Assembly (NCBI RefSeq): GCF_023151555.2
Contig: NZ_CP100425.1
Coordinates: forward strand, 1,612,001 to 1,676,000
Reading direction: 5' to 3'
Source: Photobacterium sp. CCB-ST2H9
GTDB taxonomy: Bacteria > Pseudomonadota > Gammaproteobacteria > Enterobacterales > Vibrionaceae
Length of the DNA stretch: 64,000 nt
Numbering within the stretch: the first letter of the stretch is position 1; every line of letters starts with the position of its first letter. The position numbers were made by a program, and so were the translations under genes. This document shows, piece after piece, positions 57,809 through 64,000 of this stretch. The notes beneath the pieces were generated by a model. That model searched no databases, was not told where the DNA came from, and was given only the letters and a program-made list of their open reading frames with translations.

Positions 57809-58426
57809 CTAACTGTGAAGGCGGTTTTGAATGCGTTGCCACGCTTCGCAGGCCAGACGGAATTTCTCCGTGTCTCCTCCGGGTCTGTCGGGATGCCAGC
57901 GAAGGGCCAGTTTGCGCCATTGACGGCGGATTTGTGCCGGACTGGCTTCCGCAGTCAGTTCAAGTATGGCCAGATCCTGCTGCCAGGAAGCATTGGTTGT
58001 CACACTGAGGGTTCCAATATGCTTTTGGTACTGTTTCCAGAACGAAGACAGAAGTTCGCGGATTGCATTGGCGTCTGCTTCGTAGTTTTGCCAGTCCAGA
58101 TAATACTCTCTCAGCGGATCGGCTGCATCGACCTGCTGATGACCTGAATTGGCCATGAGCTTGATGTCCATGGCCTGTGCCTGCAGCCATTGCTCAGGCA
58201 GCAGCATATCCTGAAGCTGGTAGAGAGCATTCATCAACAGGAAGTTACGTTTGAATAAATCCTGCTCGGGAACGTCGTCCAGCGTGTTGATCAGGCCTTG
58301 TTGCTTCAGCGCATCTGCCATCGTGTGGACCATCCAGCCATCATGTTGCTTTTCCAGTAAACCTAAAATTGACCAGATGAGTGGGTTTTCCGGCTGATCG
58401 TCAGAAGGGCGCTCGGGCAGTGTCAT
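57809..58426 (-). CDS. DnaJ-related protein (J-domain at C-terminus)
   Basis: A 205-residue protein. The N-terminal 150 residues match the DNAJ-related N-terminal domain (NPLIWSILGLLEKQHDGWMVHTM). A partial J-domain at the C-terminus has the diagnostic HPD motif at residues 178-180 (LRWHPDRPGG). J-domains stimulate Hsp70 ATPases. This gene lies 3.8 kb from an operon with two unusual Hsp70 proteins, so it is a possible partner, although it may instead serve DnaK or HscA. Membrane segments are absent. The start has no strong ribosome-binding site, but the frame and family length agree. Confidence 0.85.
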   Translation of the reverse strand: MTLPERPSDDQPENPLIWSILGLLEKQHDGWMVHTMADALKQQGLINTLDDVPEQDLFKRNFLLMNALYQLQDMLLPEQWLQAQAMDIKLMANSGHQQVDAADPLREYYLDWQNYEADANAIRELLSSFWKQYQKHIGTLSVTTNASWQQDLAILELTAEASPAQIRRQWRKLALRWHPDRPGGDTEKFRLACEAWQRIQNRLHS

Positions 58427-58596
58427 TCGGTATTTCCGTCAGTGATATAAACGAGTGAGATGTGTCGAACTGTCAGCGGGACGGTCAGACTCTTGCACTC
58501 TAGCAAAGCCGGCAGCCAGACCCAAAAAAATCAGTGGCTTGGTCACAGATAGGGGAATCGGTGTCACAGCATGACGATTTTCATTGCATGGAATTG

Positions 58597-58624
58597 AAAA
58601 AGCCGGGCTTTTCAGCACCGGCTT
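58597..58624 (-). terminator. Terminator of the chitinase gene
   Basis: On the minus strand, AAGCCGG-N10-CCCGGCTT followed by TTTCAATT; 31 bp after the chitinase stop. The loop is large and the T-run short. Confidence 0.55.
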
Positions 58625-58654
58625 GTGGAGATCAGACGGATGGAAGTGTGAGTC

Positions 58655-60277
58655 TTATTCGACGGTTACACCATAATATTTTTGCACACACTTGGTATAG
58701 TCACCTTTTTTCAGCGTGGTGTGTGCTGTCTGGTAACCTGATTCAATCCGGCAGGCAAAGCTGCTGCCACCCGGGTTATCCGGGTAGTAACTCCAGTCAT
58801 TTTCCCAGTACAGGCCAAATGTATTGTCACCTGTTTTCTTGAACGGTTTCATACCGGCGCAGCCTAACTGCTCATCAGCAGGAACGGGAACACCCAGTGC
58901 AGCAGCATGACCCCGGTAGTACTGAATACGGTTCACGGACTGCGGCTTTTCTGTTTCCAGCGTACATTCAATGCCGCCGTTGATGATCATGGTTGTGACA
59001 CCAAAGCCCGGGACACGTTTTTCGGCAATGTCTGTCGCGGTTGGCTGCCAGGTGCCGTCAATGACATGCAGCATTGATGGTTTTGGCGGTTGCGGGTAAA
59101 CAAAGAAGAATACTGCGGAAGCCAGATTCAGCCAGCTGTTGGCGACACGATCCGGATCCTGAAGCAGCACGTTCACATCATTGAAGATGAAGTCAGAAAA
59201 CGGACCGTAGTTATAGTGATATGACAGCTGTTTTGCGCCGCGGCCAAAGTATTTCACATAACTGCCGTCAGGATTTTTACCGCAAGGCCACTGTTCTGTC
59301 TGCCAGTTCGTCGCTGCACATTCGCTGTTGTAACCACAGGAGTTTGCATCATCAGAACAGCCGGCTTCGCGGACAAAGTACAACCCCTGGCGCCATTCTT
59401 CATAGGGTGAATGCGGGTTGTGTGCACCGGTTTCCTGAGTGAAGTGAGCAAACATGACCGCCAGTGACTTCGCACAGATTGCATCAGACTGAGCAGCACG
59501 CTCATCCGTATAAGTGGCGCAGAAACCTTTAAATTTGGCGACGGCTTTCAGGAAATTGGTGTAGGTGTAGGCTGTGTTGCGTTCCGGAAACAGTTGATCC
59601 CATTTCTGTTCATTGATCAGGGACTCAACACGTTTAACATTGTCAGGGTTGGTGGAAGCACCGGGAACGACGGCTTCAACAACGGCATTATCGCGGGTGC
59701 TGATTGATTCGAACACCTTGGCAAATTCAGGAGAGCTGGTCAGTTCGGCTTCACGGGCATCCAGATAGGTTTTGCTCATGATGTAACTGCCATCCGGGTT
59801 TTGCCCGATGATGCCGTTGGATGGTGTGGGATCTGGGGCTGGATCTGGATCCGGTCCTGGACCCGGATCCGGGTTGTTGTCAACGCTGACCCATTCCCAG
59901 ACGCCGGTACCCGGTGTTGCATCCGGCGCTTCGCCCTGGGTCCACCATTTGGCTTTATAGATTTGTCCGTTGTAGGAAACATGATCGCCGCCGACATAGG
60001 TCGCGTTGTTTGAATATGCAGGGTAGGACGCGACAGTCGTACTTGTTGTCAGCAGGGTGTTCACCTGTTTCCAGGCATCTCCCAGATGAGCATCGGGTGT
60101 TTCATTCTCCGTTGTCCTGAGCGCTTCATAGGTGACGCCCTGATAAATTACCTGTTCTCCGGCCTGATACACGCCGTTTACGCTATAGTTTGCAGTTGCA
60201 AACACACTGGCAGAGAAGAGCGCACCGCTGACCAGTAAGGTCCTGAGCGCCCACTGAGGGGACAGTTTTTGTTTCAT
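58655..60277 (-). CDS. Secreted GH19 chitinase with two N-terminal chitin-binding modules
   Basis: A 540-residue protein with a signal peptide (about residues 1-28, ending SVFATA), two carbohydrate-binding modules of the CBM5/12 type (residues 31-72 and 90-132, each with YxxGxxVxYxGxxYxA and a Trp-rich end), a Pro/Asp linker ([16 protein letters not shown]), and a GH19 catalytic domain with the proton-donor Glu282 in [10 protein letters not shown] and the [16 protein letters not shown] signature. It hydrolyses chitin, in keeping with a marine lifestyle. ATG 60277 follows AAAGGAA. Monocistronic. An intact family-length enzyme. Confidence 0.92.
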   Translation of the reverse strand: MKQKLSPQWALRTLLVSGALFSASVFATANYSVNGVYQAGEQVIYQGVTYEALRTTENETPDAHLGDAWKQVNTLLTTSTTVASYPAYSNNATYVGGDHVSYNGQIYKAKWWTQGEAPDATPGTGVWEWVSVDNNPDPGPGPDPDPAPDPTPSNGIIGQNPDGSYIMSKTYLDAREAELTSSPEFAKVFESISTRDNAVVEAVVPGASTNPDNVKRVESLINEQKWDQLFPERNTAYTYTNFLKAVAKFKGFCATYTDERAAQSDAICAKSLAVMFAHFTQETGAHNPHSPYEEWRQGLYFVREAGCSDDANSCGYNSECAATNWQTEQWPCGKNPDGSYVKYFGRGAKQLSYHYNYGPFSDFIFNDVNVLLQDPDRVANSWLNLASAVFFFVYPQPPKPSMLHVIDGTWQPTATDIAEKRVPGFGVTTMIINGGIECTLETEKPQSVNRIQYYRGHAAALGVPVPADEQLGCAGMKPFKKTGDNTFGLYWENDWSYYPDNPGGSSFACRIESGYQTAHTTLKKGDYTKCVQKYYGVTVE

Positions 60278-60498
60278 GATTGGTTCCTTTCGTGCAGTAA
60301 AAAAACCGGCAGTCAGACCGGAAAAATAGACTGCGTTCAAGGTATCGATTATCAAGATTTTGTCCTGATGGGAAATGACAATTTGCGATTGGATTCAAGG
60401 GGAAATCATGCAGCAGCGGTGCTGTTGCCGGGAAGTTGTGATATTGAGCTAAAACTTAATTGTTGTTGAGTAAAAAGTCGGATCGTTCCGGAACCAAT

Positions 60499-60523
60499 CA
60501 GGAAGGCTGGGAACCTTCCTGAA
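60499..60523 (-). terminator. Hairpin downstream of yajQ
   Basis: TCAGGAAGG pairs with CCTTCCTGA around a 7-base loop, 13 bp beyond the yajQ stop. No real T-run follows on the minus strand, so it may stabilise the mRNA rather than terminate. Confidence 0.4.
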
Positions 60524-60535
60524 GGCTGGCTTAGA

Positions 60536-61021
60536 TTAATCGCGGAAATTATCAAACTGGAATGGTTTATCCAGTTCTTCCGAATTGCGAACCAGTGCCA
60601 TCGCGGCTTGTAAATCATCCCTTTTCTTGCCGGTGACACGTACTTTGTCGCCCTGGATGGATGCCTGTACTTTAATTTTTGAATCTTTGATCATTTTCAC
60701 CAGTTGCTTGGCGACTGGTGTATCAATGCCTTGTTTGAACATGGCTTCCTGCGAGAAGGTTCTTCCTGAATGCACAATATCCTTGGTTTCCATGGCACGG
60801 GCATCTACACCACGTTTAGCCAGGTTTGCACGAAGGATGTCGCGCATTTGCAGAACCTGGAATTCAGCTTCGGCTGAAATTTTGACAATCTCTTTATTCA
60901 GGCTGAATGAAGCTTCAACATTGCGAAAGTCAAAACGGGTATCCAGATCTCGGTTACTGTTATCCACCGCATTTTTCAGTTCAACGGTGTCGACTTCAGA
61001 AATGATATCAAAAGAAGGCAT
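60536..61021 (-). CDS. yajQ: YajQ family nucleotide-binding protein
   Basis: A 161-residue protein with the complete YajQ sequence pattern: [11 protein letters not shown] start, N-terminal half [19 protein letters not shown]-terminal KIQVQAS-type [28 protein letters not shown]. Some members bind cyclic di-GMP and act with transcription factors; others were reported to bind tRNA, GTP or ATP. It is convergent with nothing and lies between chitinase and aroH as a single gene. Confidence 0.93.
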   Translation of the reverse strand: MPSFDIISEVDTVELKNAVDNSNRDLDTRFDFRNVEASFSLNKEIVKISAEAEFQVLQMRDILRANLAKRGVDARAMETKDIVHSGRTFSQEAMFKQGIDTPVAKQLVKMIKDSKIKVQASIQGDKVRVTGKKRDDLQAAMALVRNSEELDKPFQFDNFRD

Positions 61022-61102
61022 GGTTTAATTCCTGCTCATCAGTGTTAATGGGCGTTTTTATATCATAAAACGCTGACTTAAAGGTAGTTGCGCTTGGCTG
61101 AA

Positions 61103-62155
61103 TTAGCGATTTTGCACAGCAGCAGCCAGCATTTGAATCATGTCGACAGTATCTTCCCAGCTGATACAGGGGTCAGTGACAGACTGACCATATGTCAGGC
61201 CATCTTCCAGCCCTTGCTCCAGTGACTGGTTGCCTTCAACAATAAAGCTTTCAGCCATAATTCCGGCAATATGACGGCTGCCGTTTTTCAGTTGCTGGCA
61301 GATATCTGCGGCAACGTCTAACTGTCGCTTGTGTTGTTTCTGGCAGTTGCCATGGCTGAAATCAACAATCAGCCGGGTAGGCAGATCATAGTCTGCAAGC
61401 GCATCACAGGCCGCCTGAATGTCTTCTGCATGGTAATTAGGCATTTTTCCGCCACGCAGAATGATATGACCATACGGATTACCGGCTGTCTTATAGATAG
61501 TCATTTCCCCGTTTTTGGCCGGGGAACAGAAAACATGCGGTACCCGGGTGGCGCGAATCGCATCAATCGCGATTTTTACATTGCCGTCCGTGCCGTTTTT
61601 AAAACCAACCGGACAGGATAAGGCTGATGCCATTTCACGGTGGATTTGTGATTCAGTGGTGCGGGCACCAATGGCACCCCAGCTGATCAGATCGGCAATG
61701 TACTGTCCGGTGATCATATCCAGGAATTCAGTCGCGGTAGGCATTCCCATTTGGTTGATGTCGAGCAGCAGCTTTCGGGCTTTGTACAAGCCAGCCACTA
61801 AGTCCAGACTACCATCCAGATGGGGATCAGAAACCAGACCTTTCCAGCCCACGACGGTACGCGGCTTTTCAAAGTAAGTTCGCATGACAATACAGAGTTT
61901 ATCTTTGTATTGTGTTTTCAGCTCAAGCAGACGACGGGCATAATCCAGCGCAGCTTCTGTATCATGCACAGAGCACGGACCGACAATGACAAGTAAGCGA
62001 TCGTCCTGACCGGTCAGGATGTCTTCAATTTCTTTTCGGGAGCGGTCGACGTGTTCGGCGATGGCATCTGAGATTGGGTGAGCAGCTTCAACTTCGTCAG
62101 GAGAAGGCATCCGCCCTAAACTGACAGTACGAAGTTCATCGGTTTTTCTTGGCAT
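61103..62155 (-). CDS. aroH: 3-deoxy-7-phosphoheptulonate (DAHP) synthase, AroH-like
   Basis: A 350-residue type I alpha DAHP synthase, condensing PEP with erythrose-4-phosphate at the entry to aromatic synthesis. Landmarks: VGPCSVHD, VMRTYFEKPRTVVGWKGL, GARTTESQIHREMASALSCPVGFKNGTDG and DFSHGNCQKQH. The segment MTIYKTAGNPYGHIILRGGKMPNYHA is closer to the Trp-sensitive AroH than to AroG or AroF. Feedback specificity cannot be proven. I see no TrpR operator upstream. It is divergent from the PEP-synthase-like gene at 62385, another PEP-related protein. Confidence 0.9.
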   Translation of the reverse strand: MPRKTDELRTVSLGRMPSPDEVEAAHPISDAIAEHVDRSRKEIEDILTGQDDRLLVIVGPCSVHDTEAALDYARRLLELKTQYKDKLCIVMRTYFEKPRTVVGWKGLVSDPHLDGSLDLVAGLYKARKLLLDINQMGMPTATEFLDMITGQYIADLISWGAIGARTTESQIHREMASALSCPVGFKNGTDGNVKIAIDAIRATRVPHVFCSPAKNGEMTIYKTAGNPYGHIILRGGKMPNYHAEDIQAACDALADYDLPTRLIVDFSHGNCQKQHKRQLDVAADICQQLKNGSRHIAGIMAESFIVEGNQSLEQGLEDGLTYGQSVTDPCISWEDTVDMIQMLAAAVQNR

Positions 62156-62384
62156 AATCCGCCTGCTTTCAGGTATAACATTGTGACGCGTAAAGATAGC
62201 TCAAATGACCGCAGGAATAAACCAAACGTTTCATTTCACTTGCTTTTATCGCGTGTGTTTGTACGAGTTTGAGTAAATGAAAATTATTCATGTTGCCGGA
62301 AAATGATGTGATGGCATGAAAAGGGATGATGTTGCTGGTTGTTGGCATCACAATGATTAAATATAGCAAGGCTGGTGGAGAAGG

Positions 62385-63272
62385 ATGAAGGAGAGTCGGG
62401 ACATGGAGATGTCAAAAGAGGTTTTAGCCGGTTTGTCGGATCAGAAGATGGTGACACGTTGTTCGCAGATGGATGCGACAAGGGAGCAGATGGCTCAGCT
62501 GGAGTTCATCGCGATGGATGCTTGTATGGCTGACATCGGTCTTCATTTGTCTGCATTCGGTCAGTCAGATGCTGTATGTGAGATGTCTGCTGTTGAGACG
62601 GAACGGTTTGAAAAACTGGTACAGGTGTTGTCGGACTTCGCCCAGAAGCGGATCGCGGCAGGGCACGCCAGACCCGTTTTCAAAATTATATTCAGTGGTG
62701 CAGAAGCGGGTGATCCTGTGGGTCACATTGATGGGCAGGAAGCAAATCCGCTGATGGGTGTCCGCGGTGTGTCGCGGTATCTCCGTCCTGAGTGGGCGAA
62801 GTTATTTACACTGCAGTGCGAGCTTATCAAGCGCCTGCGTCTGGTCACGGGTGATTTGCCGCTGGCGATCGTGATTCCGTTTGTCCGGACATATAGTGAT
62901 GCTGCGTCCGTACATGACTTACTCGCGGAGCAAGGACTGTTCAGGGGAAAAGCCGGGCTGCAGGTACATTTCATGTGCGATTTACCGGCAAATGCCTTGA
63001 TGGCCGATAAATTTCTGCACTACTTTGATGGCATGGTGATCAACCTGGATCATCTGGCGCAATTTTCGCTGGCGATAGATCCGGGGAATACAGCACTGGA
63101 TTATGCTTCTTACAATAACGACGCGGTGATATTTCTGGCTCAGCGAGCTTTAAAGATGAGCCGGGATGCGGGCAAGCCTTGTGAATTTACTGGCCGGGCG
63201 GTCAAAAATTCTGAACCCGTTCGTCGCTGGCTGATTGAGCAGGATGTGAGTCGGGTGATCTGCGGAGACTGA
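62385..63272 (+). CDS. Stand-alone PEP-synthase C-terminal domain, probable pseudoenzyme
   Basis: A 295-residue protein aligning only with the PEP/pyruvate-binding barrel of PEP synthase: NPLMGVRGVSRYLRPEWAKLFTLQCE, IVIPFVRTYSDAASV, LQVHFMCDLPANALMADKFLHYFDG. The ATP-grasp and phosphohistidine domains are absent. Catalytic features are changed: where PpsA has GSNDLTQL this has INLDHLAQF, and the GICGQ cysteine position reads EFTGR. It therefore probably binds a metabolite or partner rather than catalysing PEP synthesis. The start may be ATG 62385 (GGAG upstream) or ATG 62403 (AAGGAG upstream). It ends at a strong shared terminator and is divergent from aroH. Confidence 0.8.
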   Translation: MKESRDMEMSKEVLAGLSDQKMVTRCSQMDATREQMAQLEFIAMDACMADIGLHLSAFGQSDAVCEMSAVETERFEKLVQVLSDFAQKRIAAGHARPVFKIIFSGAEAGDPVGHIDGQEANPLMGVRGVSRYLRPEWAKLFTLQCELIKRLRLVTGDLPLAIVIPFVRTYSDAASVHDLLAEQGLFRGKAGLQVHFMCDLPANALMADKFLHYFDGMVINLDHLAQFSLAIDPGNTALDYASYNNDAVIFLAQRALKMSRDAGKPCEFTGRAVKNSEPVRRWLIEQDVSRVICGD

Positions 63273-63285
63273 TTCGTTGAAACAT

Positions 63286-63317
63286 CAAAAAGGAGCCTTG
63301 AACCGGCTCCTTTTTTG
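63286..63317. terminator. Bidirectional terminator
   Basis: AAAAAGGAGCC-ttgaacc-GGCTCCTTTTTT, between the PEP-synthase-like gene and selO. A- and T-runs flank the stem, so it can serve both convergent genes. Confidence 0.9.
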
Positions 63318-63331
63318 ATTGGATCCAAATG

Positions 63332-64000
63332 TCAGGATGAGCAGCTGATTTCCAGCGTTTTTCCCCATTCTGGTGGCTTGGCTGCGAATTGTTCGAATGC
63401 CGGATGCTCATCAAAAGGTCGGGCAAGTACGGTCAGTAAATTTTCTATCATGCCGTAGTCTCCTTTTTCAGCCTGCTCGATCGCCGTTTGGGCCAGATAG
63501 TTCCGCAGGATGAATTTCGGGTTGTGCATGTGCATGAGTGCAAGGCGTTCTTCGTCGCTTTGCTGTTCCAGCGTCAGGCGTTTGGCATAGAAGCTGAGCC
63601 ATGTCTGAAGCGGCGCAGTATCACGGATGATTTCAGAAAACAGATGGCTGCTATCAGCCAACTGACTGGCTGGGATCGAAGTTAGTATCCGGAAAAACAG
63701 TGTGTAGTCCACGGCCTGAGTTGCCAAAAGATCGAACATCTGGCTGAACAGTGCGCTGTCTTCGTCATGCCGCTCCATGATCCCCAGCTTGTTTCTCATT
63801 CGGATGCTGTATTCCTGTTGCAGCCGGGTTTGATAACTGTGCAGAGCGGTGTCAATGGCTTCTTTATCCAGCAGAGGCGTCAGGGCATAACCCAGTGCCG
63901 ACAGATTCCAGAGCGCAATTGAAGGCTGCTGATTAAAGGCGTAGCGTCCGGTGTAATCGGAATGATTGCAGATAAAACCCGGCTGGTAGTCATCCAGAAA
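63332..64000 (-). CDS. selO: SelO (YdiU) protein adenylyltransferase, C-terminal part
   Basis: The last 223 codons of a SelO-family pseudokinase-fold AMP transferase; the N-terminal catalytic part lies beyond the window. Open frame from base 64000: FLDDYQPGFICNHSDYTGRYAFNQQP, a strongly conserved SelO segment, through LHSYQTRLQQEYSIRMRNKLG and ending in EISCSS. The terminal Cys-Ser-Ser corresponds to the selenocysteine-Ser-Ser tail of eukaryotic SelO. The family AMPylates proteins in redox stress. Confidence 0.9.
   Translation of the reverse strand, partial: FLDDYQPGFICNHSDYTGRYAFNQQPSIALWNLSALGYALTPLLDKEAIDTALHSYQTRLQQEYSIRMRNKLGIMERHDEDSALFSQMFDLLATQAVDYTLFFRILTSIPASQLADSSHLFSEIIRDTAPLQTWLSFYAKRLTLEQQSDEERLALMHMHNPKFILRNYLAQTAIEQAEKGDYGMIENLLTVLARPFDEHPAFEQFAAKPPEWGKTLEISCSS

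Overview
The window looks like chromosomal DNA of a marine gammaproteobacterium of the Vibrionaceae, most likely Photobacterium or a close relative. This is inferred from gene content: a cra/fruBKA locus, an iucABCD-iutA locus with its own fhuCDB-type transporter, an AttH-type export operon, a GH19 chitinase, YajQ and a Vibrio-like tRNA-Pro. I could not run a taxonomic search. Most genes are moderately GC-rich. The tandem lipoproteins (about 28.9-30.9 kb) and the IS/umuC debris plus small regulators (about 44.6-49.1 kb) are clearly more AT-rich and look like accessory DNA.

Layout. 1-3.2 kb: 3' end of a formate dehydrogenase catalytic gene, followed by an iron-sulfur subunit and an FAD/NAD(P)-binding subunit of the sulfhydrogenase / anaerobic sulfite reductase type. 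3.3-14.1 kb: a PEP synthase paralogue, a P2-type cation ATPase, and a minus-strand operon encoding an acyl-CoA synthetase, E1 alpha, E1 beta and E2 of a 2-oxoacid dehydrogenase and an acyl carrier protein. 14.4-18.8 kb: an AttEFGH-like ABC export operon (ATPase, FtsX-type permease, AttH lipoprotein). 18.8-23.9 kb: cra divergent from fruBKA, with three palindromic Cra operators between them. 24.3-28.7 kb: a lipoprotein, then divergent ppsR and ppsA. 28.8-30.9 kb: two tandem paralogous lipoproteins with duplicated leaders. 31-44.4 kb: iron acquisition (MFS transporter, ferric-hydroxamate ABC importer, aerobactin synthesis iucABCD, receptor iutA) with Fur-like boxes. 44.7-45.4 kb: a decayed IS3 orfA abutting a umuC 3' fragment. 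45.6-49.1 kb: a Na+/alanine symporter, tRNA-Pro(GGG), a small CxxC protein, a small possibly H-NS-like protein and a KorA/TrfB-like regulator. 49.2-54.6 kb: an operon of a membrane-anchored DUF2760 protein and two divergent Hsp70 proteins. 55-64 kb: winged-helix protein, lipid A acyltransferase, pirin, DnaJ-related protein, GH19 chitinase, YajQ, DAHP synthase, a stand-alone PEP-synthase C-terminal domain that lacks the catalytic cysteine, and the C-terminal part of SelO.

How the genes fit together. The first 14 kb reads as a low-oxygen energy and carbon module: formate oxidation, acetyl-group handling and PEP regeneration. The fru, pps and aroH genes all act around PEP. PEP is spent by the fructose PTS and by DAHP synthase and is regenerated by PEP synthase, which PpsR and probably Cra control. 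The iron region is a complete make, receive and import aerobactin system with a candidate exporter. The most under-described elements are the DUF2760/Hsp70/Hsp70 operon, the carrier protein embedded in the 2-oxoacid dehydrogenase operon, the PEP-synthase pseudoenzyme and the tandem lipoproteins.
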